Source: Alphaproteobacteria bacterium
GTDB taxonomy: Bacteria > Pseudomonadota > Alphaproteobacteria > Rickettsiales > JADKJE01
Direction of reading: 5' to 3'
Length of the DNA: 64,000 nucleotides
Assembly: GCA_016722515.1 (NCBI GenBank)
Contig: JADKJE010000003.1
Span: 124,001 to 188,000, forward strand
Shown here: piece by piece, positions 1 through 9,049 of the stretch
Layout: every line of letters starts with the position of its first letter
Position numbering within the stretch: position 1 is the first letter of the stretch
Position numbers and translations under genes: made by a program
The notes under the pieces: generated by a model
Told to the model about the DNA's origin: nothing
Databases searched by the model: none
What the model saw: the letters and a program-made list of their open reading frames with translations, nothing else

Positions 1-1
1 A

Positions 2-3000
2 AAAGCGCAGCAAATAAATCACTTAGGGCGCAGGGATGCTGACTTAGCCTTAGAACATGACCAATTGGCTGTTCTTTATAAGAGCATAAAGGACGATTAT
101 CAATTACAGCATTGTTATTTCTTAGGTGGTACGGAAGATTTAAGATGTTTATTAGCCGGAATTAAAGCGGATTTAGAGAACGAAGATGGCGAATGCTTTA
201 TTACGATTAGACCGTACATCCATTCTATTCCTCTCTACCTTCGTATGGTTGAAGGAAAGATGCACGCTTTTATCATCGATCCCCAGGCCTGGGGAAAGGA
301 TTATGCTCCTAATATTAATATCGCACTTGCGATACACGAAGCATTTCCCGATAGCGTGATTCATAGCTCTTCATCTGTATTGCAACAAAAAGGGGATAAT
401 CGAAATTGTTCAATGGTGGGATATCACGTTATTTCATTCTTAGCACAGAACAATAATGGCAAAATGCTGGCTGAAACCTTAGCAAAAATCAATCAAACAG
501 TGGAGAGCTGGAATGGTGTATCTATTTTAGTCAAGGATATGAAATCCCAATTGAGTTCTAGCGATCAACCATGCTTCTTGACCAATACCGAAGCAACAAC
601 TAAAGCACGCCAAGAATTGCGTGATAAGACATTACCCGAGATTATTCATGAATATCAGTTGGTTGATAGCGGTAACCAAGAAATCAATGCCGATAAAGTA
701 CGGATTATTGTCGATGAAATGTCCGGCAAATATGCCGCTAGGCGCCGTAACAATCCATCATTCAACGTTACAGTTCATACTTTAGAAAGTGAAACGGTTA
801 TATCTTATATTCCAGCACGTTATACGGTATGGGAACATACGAATTTTCCTCGTTACTTGCAAACCGGGATATTTCCTCAAGATGTTAAACAGGAAACCAC
901 CGCTCTATTGCTTAATGGATTTTCGTTTACATCCAATCATAAAGCATTTTCTTTTAAAGCACATTTAGAAGAAACAGGTGAAGTTCGCTATGCTGTAAAC
1001 GGAGCAACGATTGAAGATATCAAGGTTGGTATTACGTTATATAAGAAATCACCCGAATTTAGCGTGCTCAATACGGCTCGTCATAATCTTCGCCAAAATG
1101 TGGCATTAGATAGTTTTCTTGGTGATTTAGAGTTTGCGCTTGAATTGGAAAAAATAAAAACAAACGAGATTGGTGGGTTTTTTATTACGGATATCATGCA
1201 GGCCCTTCAGGTTTCCTGCGAAGGAAATAAAGATGTGCATGTCCTCGTAGGTCATGAAATAGATCAAGAAAATAAATTGGAAACAAATCTTATTTCAGCG
1301 ATTGAAAGTTATAAGGATAAATCCTTATTTGTTTTCCCTTATGCCATTAATGAAAATCATAATATTGGTGTGGTGGTAGACGTAAAGAACTCCGAAATCC
1401 GAATTTATGACCATCAGGAATCAACTACAAAGGAAAGTTTAGAAGACAGCACGTTGCAAAAAATCGCATCGGATAGAAACTATACGATAGTGAATAGTTT
1501 TAACCAAAGTCCCTTTCCAGCTCAAAAAGATGCTTGGGAATGCGGCGTATTAGCTGTCATGAGCATCGAAGCGGATATTGCGCAACAGCCATGGCAGGAA
1601 AAAAGGCAGCCTCATTTCGACATAGAGACGGCTCGGATTCTGCGTCATGCACGTTCCCTAACTCTTGAGCAGGAGCAGCAACAGGCATTGGAACACCTCG
1701 AGTTTATACAAGAAGAATTATTTCCCGACTGGCATTCTGAGCCATGGGTACAAGAGAAATTGAAAGCGCTTACGCCTGAAGCCTTGTATGATATACGAAT
1801 TGAGCGCTATATAACGTCTCTCCATCTTCTTTCAAGTATAAAATATGATAATCGCAATAAAATAATGGGTGTCATCCAGTATTGTGGTGAAGAAAATATA
1901 GTGGATGCAAAAAGAAATATTCAATATAATTTAAGTAAATTTCATTTATTACCAGGAAATGATTGGGAAGAGAAAAAAGCGCAACTTAATGATTTAATTG
2001 TTGGTCATTATTTTGAAATGAAATATAGTATGCCGTATGAGGTTACACAGAAGAAAGAGAAGGAAAGAGAAGACTTTATTGCTTTAAAGAGGCAATTAAT
2101 AATTAAAAAAATCGGTGAGTTTAGTGCATTGGTTCCATGGTTGTTTAAAGACCTTTCTTTTGAAGCACAAGAAATGATTGTTAACAATCATTTAGTGTTT
2201 TTGAATAATTATAAAGAAGATAAAGGCTCTTTGGAAAAAAGAGTGGGTAATTTGGTTGATAATGTTTTTGATCACCAAGTGCTCCTAAAGCAGAAAGAGG
2301 CCGCCTGTAAGGCATTAAATATTGTTTTTAAGTTAAATGAACATAACAAATTGAATATACCAGAGCCTAATGAAATTGACTCTTATAAGGTTAATTTGAT
2401 AAAACTTATCGAGTTGACATTTAAAGATCCAAAAGATCCAAAAGATCCAAAAGATCCATTTGAGTCATTCTTATCTGGAATAGATAAATTGAATGCCAAT
2501 GAACTATCCTCTGATAACCCACTCAAAATTCAAATGAGCCAAAATAAAAATATAAAATGGGGTAAATATTTTTTATCTGGATTATTGCCTACAGGTGATA
2601 TGGTAACCATTAACCAGATGGTCAATCATGGGAGTCATATTTTAGATTCTAACGACTATAACCAAATACTAGATTTCGCTATAAAACGCAGTAATGAAAC
2701 GTTGGTTTCCGATTGTATGATTAAAGGTCGTGATATAATAATGAGTAGTGACTTCAGCAAAGCGTTGAGCTTTGCTGTAAGTAACAATAATGAAACTTTG
2801 GTTTCTGTTATTCTAAGCGTGGGGCGTAGAGAATTTATATACAGTGACTATAGCCAAGAGCTTAAAGTGGCTATCGAAAACGACAATGAAAGTATCGTTC
2901 GTTTGTTAATTAACGATTGCAGTACACAATTTAATGGCCAAGAAGTTAAAAGTAGAGCGCTGGAGATTGCCGTAAATAACAGCAATGAAAAGATAATTCG

Positions 3001-4774
3001 TATTATTCTCGATAAGGACAACAACATTAGAAATGAGTCTTATGGCTCGGCTTTGATAGTTGCCGCAAACCAAAATAACGAAGCGATCACAGAATTGCTT
3101 ATAAATGATAGTCGTAATGCATTAATTGCCCCCGATATCCATGCTCAGATGCTTAAAATTGCAGTGGATAACAACAATGAAACGATTGCACGAATGATTA
3201 TGAGTAATCCTTGTGCAAAATTGATGAACGCCCATAGTTATACTTTAGCACTGGATTCTGCCTCACGTGCAAGCTCTAGCGCTTTCCTACAGATAATCAT
3301 CGATCATGTAGTTGATACGAGGATCTTTGGTGAAGCGTTAATAAGCACTGTAAAGAATTCCGATGAATCGATGATTCGACTCATTCTTAAGGAGAAGGAA
3401 AAGGAAATCCCAGAAGAATACTACCGGGAAGCATTCAAAGGTGCTGTCATGCGAAACAGCGTTCCTATCGTACAGTTGATCATAGAAAATGAAAACACTA
3501 AACTCAATGCCGATAGTTATATTGAAGCACTGGGAATAACCGCTTGGCGTAATAATATCGAAACAGCTCAATTTATATTAGAAAAAAGCGACAAACAACT
3601 AGTAGGTAATGATTATTACCGGGCGCTTGAAAGAGTTGTAAGTTATTATAATAAACCGATTGCTAAGCTCATTTTCGAAAAAGTAAAAGAGCAACTAACG
3701 GGTGAACAGTGTTTTGATCTTATAAAATCAATGGTTACTTGTGGGTGGGAAGATATGGCCTATTCTATTCTCGTAGATCAGAGTAAAAAACTGACCAACC
3801 ATTTCTCTGAAATATTGGTAGACAGCGCATTGAGGGGCCAGAAAGAATTCGTTCAATACATCATGAATAATGGAAGTGTATTAAATGATCAATGTGTGGG
3901 GCAAGCATTACTAGGAGCTGTCAAAGGAAGCTATTGTGATATTGCTCAAATACTTCTAACACAGGACAATGGCAAATTAAAAAGTGAAGATTATAGTAAG
4001 GTGCTTACACCTGCGATCAACCGAAATCAAAAGGATATCGTTGAACAGATCCTAGCACAGGGCAATGGCAAATTAAAAAGTGAAGATTATAGTAAGGCGC
4101 TTAAGTCAGCGATGAAACGAAATCATAAGGATATCTTCGAACTGATCCTAACACAGGGCAATGGCAAGTTAGAACAGGACGATTACGGTCAGGCGCTGCT
4201 TATGGCTATCAACAATAATCGGGACGATATCACTCAATTACTCATTACGGATTATAACGAAAAAATACCCGGCAGTGACTTCGCTAAAGCACTAGAAGGC
4301 GCGATTAATAAAAATACACCAGATATTGTTAAGTCGATCCTAATTAAAGGTAAAGATAACATGCAAAGCATGCATTATAGCAATGCACTAGAAACGGCCT
4401 TGCGAGATAATCAGAATGATATTGCAATTCTCATTGTAAAAGAAGCTGGTGTAAACATATCTGGCGAGGACTACTTTAACACACTCTTGAATATGATAAA
4501 TGAAACACATGTACCGGCGGTTCAATTCATGTTAGCGCATGATAATGGCAAATTAACGAATGATCACCACATTCAAGTACAGGAAGAGGCAGAAGGTGCT
4601 GGGGATAACACTATCAGTTATTTGATTAATGAGCATATTACAGAACAGGCAACACAATCGAGTCATCATGAAAATAATAAACAATTTAGCGCAACCATAC
4701 CTCAACAGAACGCGAATTTTCAATCAAGGGAAGTGGAAAGATTTTATGATGGGTATAGCAGGTTAGGCTTTTAA
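2..4774 (+). CDS. Large effector-like protein with two clan CE cysteine-peptidase-like domains and ankyrin-like repeats (5' end outside window)
   Basis: The frame is open from base 2, so the gene is cut by the window edge; the TTG at 65 is only the first start-like codon and is used here as residue 1. Two catalytic patterns are visible. H53, D72, Q108 and C115 have the spacing of YopJ-type acetyltransferases (19 and about 43 residues). H432, D449, Q487 and C493 (QKDAWECG) have the 17- and 6-residue spacings of Ulp1/SENP deubiquitinase or deSUMOylase domains. From about residue 850 to 1500 the protein consists of divergent repeats of about 32-35 residues (for example DIVEQILAQGNGKL) that look like degenerate ankyrin repeats. 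There are no obvious membrane segments. I infer a secreted host-targeted effector; the true N-terminus, secretion signal and substrate are unknown. Confidence 0.7.
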   Translation, partial: KAQQINHLGRRDADLALEHDQLAVLYKSIKDDYQLQHCYFLGGTEDLRCLLAGIKADLENEDGECFITIRPYIHSIPLYLRMVEGKMHAFIIDPQAWGKDYAPNINIALAIHEAFPDSVIHSSSSVLQQKGDNRNCSMVGYHVISFLAQNNNGKMLAETLAKINQTVESWNGVSILVKDMKSQLSSSDQPCFLTNTEATTKARQELRDKTLPEIIHEYQLVDSGNQEINADKVRIIVDEMSGKYAARRRNNPSFNVTVHTLESETVISYIPARYTVWEHTNFPRYLQTGIFPQDVKQETTALLLNGFSFTSNHKAFSFKAHLEETGEVRYAVNGATIEDIKVGITLYKKSPEFSVLNTARHNLRQNVALDSFLGDLEFALELEKIKTNEIGGFFITDIMQALQVSCEGNKDVHVLVGHEIDQENKLETNLISAIESYKDKSLFVFPYAINENHNIGVVVDVKNSEIRIYDHQESTTKESLEDSTLQKIASDRNYTIVNSFNQSPFPAQKDAWECGVLAVMSIEADIAQQPWQEKRQPHFDIETARILRHARSLTLEQEQQQALEHLEFIQEELFPDWHSEPWVQEKLKALTPEALYDIRIERYITSLHLLSSIKYDNRNKIMGVIQYCGEENIVDAKRNIQYNLSKFHLLPGNDWEEKKAQLNDLIVGHYFEMKYSMPYEVTQKKEKEREDFIALKRQLIIKKIGEFSALVPWLFKDLSFEAQEMIVNNHLVFLNNYKEDKGSLEKRVGNLVDNVFDHQVLLKQKEAACKALNIVFKLNEHNKLNIPEPNEIDSYKVNLIKLIELTFKDPKDPKDPKDPFESFLSGIDKLNANELSSDNPLKIQMSQNKNIKWGKYFLSGLLPTGDMVTINQMVNHGSHILDSNDYNQILDFAIKRSNETLVSDCMIKGRDIIMSSDFSKALSFAVSNNNETLVSVILSVGRREFIYSDYSQELKVAIENDNESIVRLLINDCSTQFNGQEVKSRALEIAVNNSNEKIIRIILDKDNNIRNESYGSALIVAANQNNEAITELLINDSRNALIAPDIHAQMLKIAVDNNNETIARMIMSNPCAKLMNAHSYTLALDSASRASSSAFLQIIIDHVVDTRIFGEALISTVKNSDESMIRLILKEKEKEIPEEYYREAFKGAVMRNSVPIVQLIIENENTKLNADSYIEALGITAWRNNIETAQFILEKSDKQLVGNDYYRALERVVSYYNKPIAKLIFEKVKEQLTGEQCFDLIKSMVTCGWEDMAYSILVDQSKKLTNHFSEILVDSALRGQKEFVQYIMNNGSVLNDQCVGQALLGAVKGSYCDIAQILLTQDNGKLKSEDYSKVLTPAINRNQKDIVEQILAQGNGKLKSEDYSKALKSAMKRNHKDIFELILTQGNGKLEQDDYGQALLMAINNNRDDITQLLITDYNEKIPGSDFAKALEGAINKNTPDIVKSILIKGKDNMQSMHYSNALETALRDNQNDIAILIVKEAGVNISGEDYFNTLLNMINETHVPAVQFMLAHDNGKLTNDHHIQVQEEAEGAGDNTISYLINEHITEQATQSSHHENNKQFSATIPQQNANFQSREVERFYDGYSRLGF
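2423..2458 (+). repeat. Four perfect 9-bp tandem repeats inside the effector gene
   Basis: Unit AAAGATCCA is repeated four times without change and encodes a Lys-Asp-Pro run. It lies in the linker between the peptidase part and the repeat domain and keeps the frame. Such a tract could vary in length by slippage. Confidence 0.9.
3961..4248 (+). repeat. Three recently duplicated 96-bp coding repeats
   Basis: Units starting near 3961, 4057 and 4153 are nearly identical over long stretches (each begins with CAGG.CAATGGCAA). The period of 96 bp is 32 codons, one ankyrin-like repeat. The similarity is far above that between the other repeats of the protein, which indicates recent duplication. Confidence 0.8.
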
Positions 4775-4779
4775 AATTT

Positions 4780-5097
4780 CTATGTCTGTGGCTCTGTAGA
4801 GCCTAACTCAGGTGAAACATTCATTTTGATTTTATCCACTTCGTGTACCCTAAATCCGCGATGGTCAATAAAGACCGCAAGGCTCCGACCCCCTCCATGC
4901 AACATCAGAACAACAGGAAACATATAGTCAGAAGGCATATACCCTTTGGCACTGCCAGGAGAAGGTAAAAAACCATCTCATCGCTCCGAAAGATTCAGGC
5001 TGTGCCAGAATTCTCCTAACAAAGATAAACCAGCATGGCTGGTAATCAAATCGTCTGTGCTTTTTAGCTTGAAGGGTAGTGCTGTATTCGGTACCAT
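4780..5097 (-). pseudogene. IS1380-type transposase N-terminal remnant
   Basis: On the minus strand an ATG at 5097 opens a reading frame resembling the N-terminus of IS1380-family transposases (ALPFKLKSTDDLITSHAGL, then LLGEFWHSLNLSER, then LPSPGSAKGYMPSDY and VLMLHGGGRSL). An in-frame TGA at 4980-4978 interrupts it. After GGGRSL the family resemblance is lost, and the frame closes at 4780. The catalytic DDE part is absent, so it cannot be active. It sits between the effector gene and the acetyltransferase/beta-lactamase pair, which suggests past transposition here. The family assignment is from memory of the motif. Confidence 0.6.
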
Positions 5098-5172
5098 CGC
5101 GCAGGGATCCTTTTCTTGTTTTTTCACCCAAAAAGTGAGCCATATATTGTGTATGGTGAAGGAAAAAATCAC

Positions 5173-5646
5173 ATGAAATTCAAAATAATAAAATACAATA
5201 CGCCCGAATATGCCGAAGCAGTTGAACTGCGCGAAGAAATTCTCCGTAAACCCCTTGGTATTGGCTTTTCGGACGAAGAAATTGCTGCTGAAAAGGACTG
5301 GGTACACATTGCCGCTTACCAGGACGGCAAATTATGCGCTACAGCCGCACTCTTTCCTGAAAGCAGTAGATTAGCGAAAATATGCCGCGTGGCAGTTCTT
5401 GCCAAATTACAGGGACAGGGTGTCGGCACGGAAATCATGCGTTATGCGGAGAGCTATGCGGCAAAGCAGGGTTTTAAGGAAATCTACCTTCATGCACGGG
5501 ATACTTCCATGCCGTTTTACCTTAAAAACCAATACCTCGATGAAGGCGATTGGTTCGATGAGGATACTGTACCGCATAAGAAACTTAGAAAAATATTAGG
5601 CTCTCCTGAAGGAGTCTGTGCTTCATCTGGTAAGCCTTATGCCTAA
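5173..5646 (+). CDS. GNAT family N-acetyltransferase
   Basis: About 157 residues from the ATG at 5173, preceded by AAGGA; an upstream in-frame start at 5116 exists but lies in the degraded IS region. The acetyl-CoA binding motif A is clear: CRVAVLAKLQGQGVGTEIM (R/Q-x-x-G-x-G/A type), followed by the typical FYLKNQY segment of the GNAT fold. Substrate unknown. The last 29 bases overlap the beta-lactamase gene, so the two are probably translated together. The short C-terminal extension after KKLRKIL may exist only because of that overlap. Confidence 0.8.
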   Translation: MKFKIIKYNTPEYAEAVELREEILRKPLGIGFSDEEIAAEKDWVHIAAYQDGKLCATAALFPESSRLAKICRVAVLAKLQGQGVGTEIMRYAESYAAKQGFKEIYLHARDTSMPFYLKNQYLDEGDWFDEDTVPHKKLRKILGSPEGVCASSGKPYA

Positions 5647-6397
5647 CACCCATGTGTATGCTGCGACGTTGCACGACGAGGAAATTGCAAAAGGCTTTCG
5701 TGGTAGGCAAGCATGCTTTCTGCTCTATAATCTTACTAAAGACCGTTATGAAGTCACCTATGGCGGCGCGGTCTGTGATATGCAAATTTCACCCGCTTCT
5801 ACCTTTAAAATCCCCAACAGTCTGATTGGCCTGGATTCAGGAATATTAAAGGATGAAAACACGCTGTATAAATGGGACGGGGGAAAACAAACCATCAAAG
5901 AGCATGAGCAGGATCATACTCTGGCCAGTGCTGTTAAATATTCTGTCGTCTGGTATTTTCAGCGCGTCGCAGAACAAGTAGGAGAAAACCGCTACCATCA
6001 GTACCTGAAAAAACTAGACTATGGAAACCAGGATATTTCTGGAGGGCTTACCACGTTCTGGCTTAGTAGTTCCTTGAAAATCAGCCCGAAGGAACAAATT
6101 ACCTTTCTTGCAAAACTCTATCGCAACCAACTGCCAGTGTCTAAACATGCGTTAGATACCGTTAAAAAGATTCTTGTGCTCGAATCCTCTGATAATACTG
6201 TATTAAGCGGCAAAACAGGCTCTGCCAGTGTTGATGGTATCAATATTGGCTGGTATGTGGGGCATCTGACTAAAAATGGTGAAGAATATGTATTTGCAAC
6301 CAATCTTCAAGCTCCAGGTACGGATTATAAGATTGATAATGTGTATTCAGGTCTGAGAACCAAAGAAATTACGTTGGAGATGCTTAAATTAAAATGA
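5618..6397 (+). CDS. Class D (OXA-type) beta-lactamase-like serine hydrolase
   Basis: 259 residues, the usual OXA length. Penicillin-binding/beta-lactamase motifs are intact: STFK (serine nucleophile and carboxylatable lysine), YSVVW (the S-x-V motif), YGN, and SGKTGSA. The GTG at 5618 is chosen because GAAGGAG lies just upstream; the leader before VYA is short, so export is likely but the signal peptide is weak. It overlaps the GNAT gene by 29 bases and converges with fliX 12 bases away. The family hydrolyses beta-lactams in the periplasm; the spectrum cannot be predicted. Its position next to an IS remnant suggests acquisition, but this is inference. Confidence 0.88.
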   Translation: MLHLVSLMPNTHVYAATLHDEEIAKGFRGRQACFLLYNLTKDRYEVTYGGAVCDMQISPASTFKIPNSLIGLDSGILKDENTLYKWDGGKQTIKEHEQDHTLASAVKYSVVWYFQRVAEQVGENRYHQYLKKLDYGNQDISGGLTTFWLSSSLKISPKEQITFLAKLYRNQLPVSKHALDTVKKILVLESSDNTVLSGKTGSASVDGINIGWYVGHLTKNGEEYVFATNLQAPGTDYKIDNVYSGLRTKEITLEMLKLK

Positions 6398-6409
6398 ATA
6401 CCAATCCCC

Positions 6410-6844
6410 CTATGGCTTCTCTTGTCGCCGCTGCTCAAATTTGGCCACTTCTACCGCGGCCCTAAGTTCAATATCAGCAATAATGGATTCGAGTTCGGGA
6501 TCCTGAAAGGCGAGGTGTGTACGGTTTAGTAGAGCCTGGAGTTCTTTAATCTGGCCTAAGGTTAAATGGCCGTTGAGCAACGCCAATCTTACCGCCTCAA
6601 GTTTTTCGAGTAATTGTTGCCCATGATCTACCGCCTCACGTTTTGCGCCTCGTTCATCAGGAGCGATTTCCTGGAGGGCAAGCAGCGGGTTAATATAATG
6701 GGCAGGTGAAGCAGCAGAAGATTCTTCTGCGTCACTGGTCGACATCTGTGCAGATAATTCCTTACTGAAATCTCCCTTGCCAACGCCACCTCGGCGTTTT
6801 AAATCAGATGCTTTCGATGTTAAGGTTGAATGTTGTACACGCAT
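6410..6844 (-). CDS. fliX: Flagellar assembly regulator FliX
   Basis: About 144 residues with the C-terminal helical FliX domain (HGQQLLEKLEAVRLALLNG, QIKELQALL, ELRAAVEVAKFE). In Caulobacter, FliX couples assembly of the early flagellar structure to the sigma-54 activator FlbD and is known mainly from Alphaproteobacteria. It is divergent from flgI, as in Caulobacter. Two ATGs are possible, at 6850 and 6844; the second, giving MRVQ, has the better distance from AAAGGGGG. FlbD itself is not in the window. Confidence 0.85.
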   Translation of the reverse strand: MRVQHSTLTSKASDLKRRGGVGKGDFSKELSAQMSTSDAEESSAASPAHYINPLLALQEIAPDERGAKREAVDHGQQLLEKLEAVRLALLNGHLTLGQIKELQALLNRTHLAFQDPELESIIADIELRAAVEVAKFEQRRQEKP

Positions 6845-6968
6845 AATCATAGCCCCCTTTGCAAGTCTAGACTATTTTGCCTACTTACAGGAAGCAATTT
6901 TTTCCATCTTAACTGCGAATGCACAGGTTATAATTATTAACTGGTTGATTTATAAGAGATATATTTTT

Positions 6969-6986
6969 TTGGCATGATTTTCGCTT
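6969..6986 (+). promoter_or_regulatory. Sigma-54 promoter of the flgI operon
   Basis: TTGGCATGATTTTCGCTT contains GG and GC exactly 10 bases apart at 6971-6972 and 6983-6984 and fits the TGGCAC-N5-TTGC consensus well. It lies 34 bases before the GTG of flgI. Middle and late flagellar genes of alphaproteobacteria are commonly sigma-54 dependent, and the FliX gene beside it supports this. Confidence 0.75.
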
Positions 6987-7019
6987 GGACAATAACGATA
7001 TTGTTAACGAGGATCAACT

Positions 7020-8147
7020 GTGAAACGTAAATGGCTTCAAACTTTAATAACGCTGAGTGTGTGCATGAGTACTGGTGCCGGTCTAGTGATGCCTGCACAG
7101 GCCAATGTAACCACTCGCATCAAAGACATTGTTAGTGTTGAGGGGATTCGTGAAAATATGCTAGTTGGCTATGGGATGGTCGTGGGTTTAAATGGTACAG
7201 GTGATAATCTAAAGAACTCCCTTTTCACCCAGAAGCAGCTGGAAGATTTCCTTACACGCTTGGGTGTGAATATTAAAGGGACCAATTCTCTCAAAACGAA
7301 AAACATTGCTGCCGTGACCGTAACGGCTAGCCTACCTGCATTTGCACGCCAAGGTGGGCATATTGATATCAAAGTCAGCACGATGGGCGATGCTAAAAGT
7401 TTGGAGGGAGGTACCCTGTTAGCGACGACGTTGCTTGGTGCTGATGGCAAGGTATATGCGGTAGCTCAAGGGTCGGTAACCATTGGCGGATTCGAAGTGC
7501 ATGATACCTCAGGAACCAAAGTCAGTAAAGGGGTGCCTACCAATGGCTTTATCGCCAATGGTGCGATTGTTGAAAATGAAGTTGATTTTGATTTTAACAG
7601 CCTTAAATCAGTGAATTTGTCACTGCGTAATCCCGATGTTAAAACCTCAAAGCAAATTGCTGATGTGATTAATAAGGAGATGCAGCAAAGTGTTGCCTTC
7701 TCGCGTGATCCGGGTACGGTTAATGTCGCTTTACCAGAAAGTTATCAAGGTAAGATCATGTCACTTATGGATCGTATTGAAACCTTACCTATAACGCCAG
7801 ATCAAGTGGCGCGCATTGTGGTGGACGAGGCTTCGGGAACCATTGTGATGGGTGAAGATGTAAAGATTGATACCGTAGCGGTCGCCCAGGGAAACCTGAT
7901 TATCAAAGTAGAAGATTTAGATTCCTATGATTATCTTGGCCCATTTCCTGAAAAACTGCGCAAACAACGTACGGTGACGGCAACAGAACCACACGGTACA
8001 GAAATGGCGCTGATGGATAGGGGGGCTACCTTAAAAGATTTAGTTAAAGGTTTAAATTCTCTTGGACTTGCTCCACGTGATTTAATTACCATCTTGCAAA
8101 CCATTAAGGCTTCAGGTGCTCTGCAAGCCGATATCGAGGTACGTTAA
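7020..8147 (+). CDS. flgI: Flagellar P-ring protein FlgI
   Basis: 375 residues, the usual family length, with a Sec signal peptide (residues 1 to about 29, ending PAQANV) and the FlgI landmarks RIKDIVSVEGIRENMLVGYG, GLNGTGDNLKNS and the C-terminal LGLAPRDLITILQTIKASG. It forms the periplasmic ring around the rod. The GTG start has GAGG seven bases upstream. It is first of a six-gene co-directional block and is followed by flgJ after one base. Confidence 0.97.
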   Translation: MKRKWLQTLITLSVCMSTGAGLVMPAQANVTTRIKDIVSVEGIRENMLVGYGMVVGLNGTGDNLKNSLFTQKQLEDFLTRLGVNIKGTNSLKTKNIAAVTVTASLPAFARQGGHIDIKVSTMGDAKSLEGGTLLATTLLGADGKVYAVAQGSVTIGGFEVHDTSGTKVSKGVPTNGFIANGAIVENEVDFDFNSLKSVNLSLRNPDVKTSKQIADVINKEMQQSVAFSRDPGTVNVALPESYQGKIMSLMDRIETLPITPDQVARIVVDEASGTIVMGEDVKIDTVAVAQGNLIIKVEDLDSYDYLGPFPEKLRKQRTVTATEPHGTEMALMDRGATLKDLVKGLNSLGLAPRDLITILQTIKASGALQADIEVR

Positions 8148-8148
8148 T

Positions 8149-8529
8149 ATGAGTAGCTTTAACCTTGCCCCATCGTTGATGAAAACAACAGCCGCAAAAC
8201 CTTTGCCCGATGGTGCGATTGATTCGTTAAAATCAAGAATATCCCATGGTAGTGGCACTCATAAGCATGAGAGAATTAAAAAAGCATCTCAGGATTTTGA
8301 AGCCACTTTTTTAGCTGAAATGTTAAATCACATGTTTGATGGCATTGATGTTGACCCAACATTTGGGGGAGGCAAGGGAGAAGAAACCTTCCGCTCCTTA
8401 CTTGTAGACGAATATGGAAAAATTATTACTAAAGCCGGTGGTATCGGTGTTGCCGATGCCGTTGCCAAAGAATTTATAAAACATCAGGAGGTGATTCCCC
8501 ATGAGCAAAGCACACAAGAAAGTCATTAA
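8149..8529 (+). CDS. flgJ: Rod-binding protein FlgJ (CheL type)
   Basis: 126 residues from the ATG at 8149 (GAGG upstream, one base after the flgI stop). It holds only the rod-binding domain (KKASQDFEATFLAEML...GGGKGEETFRSLLVDEYGK) and lacks the muramidase domain of enterobacterial FlgJ, which is the usual alphaproteobacterial form, called CheL in Caulobacter. It acts as a rod assembly scaffold. Its 3' end overlaps the next gene by 29 bases. Confidence 0.9.
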   Translation: MSSFNLAPSLMKTTAAKPLPDGAIDSLKSRISHGSGTHKHERIKKASQDFEATFLAEMLNHMFDGIDVDPTFGGGKGEETFRSLLVDEYGKIITKAGGIGVADAVAKEFIKHQEVIPHEQSTQESH

Positions 8530-9028
8530 GAACACAGCGCAGAGCCAAGCGCAGTTACAGCAACAATCGATGGAGAAAATTTTTCCAGAAATGGTGATGA
8601 GTTTGCCTGAGTTATATCGTTCGATTATGGCACTTACGCAACTGCTCGAACAAGAAACAAAGGCGTTGATTGCCATGAAAATCTCGGAGGTCCGTGCATT
8701 ACAGGCTAAAAAAGAAGCACTGGCAGATATCTTATTCAGATTCAATGATGTATTGCGTAGCAAACCTAATGTAATAGATGAATATCCTCGCCCTGAAAGA
8801 TTGGCACTTCGGCAGTTAATAGCGCGCTTCCGTGAAGAATTGCATAAAAATCACAGGGAACTTACAAAACACCATTTGGTGCAGCAACGCGTGATGAGGC
8901 TGGTAGGTAAGGCGATGATTCAAAGCGATCCACTTACGTCTACTTACAGCCGTACTGGGAAGAAAAGTGATGCCGATAAAGGGAGTTGGTTTTCACAACT
9001 CGCGTTATCACTGGATGAGAATATTTAA
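8501..9028 (+). CDS. flgN: FlgN-like flagellar export chaperone (probable)
   Basis: 175 residues, mostly helical, with a heptad-rich region LTQLLEQETKALIAMKISEV typical of FlgN-like chaperones that bind the C-termini of FlgK and FlgL. It starts at an ATG behind a near-perfect AGGAGGTGAT (8486-8495). The position between flgJ and flgK supports the call, because the sequence itself is weakly conserved. The polar C-terminal tail is unlike E. coli FlgN. Confidence 0.65.
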   Translation: MSKAHKKVIKNTAQSQAQLQQQSMEKIFPEMVMSLPELYRSIMALTQLLEQETKALIAMKISEVRALQAKKEALADILFRFNDVLRSKPNVIDEYPRPERLALRQLIARFREELHKNHRELTKHHLVQQRVMRLVGKAMIQSDPLTSTYSRTGKKSDADKGSWFSQLALSLDENI

Positions 9029-9049
9029 CGTCTATAAGGGAGAAAATAT

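Noticed and set aside
4928..5307. Short overlapping ORFs on both strands
   Set aside because: They are explained by the decayed transposase frame and the GNAT gene; no independent start or ribosome site.
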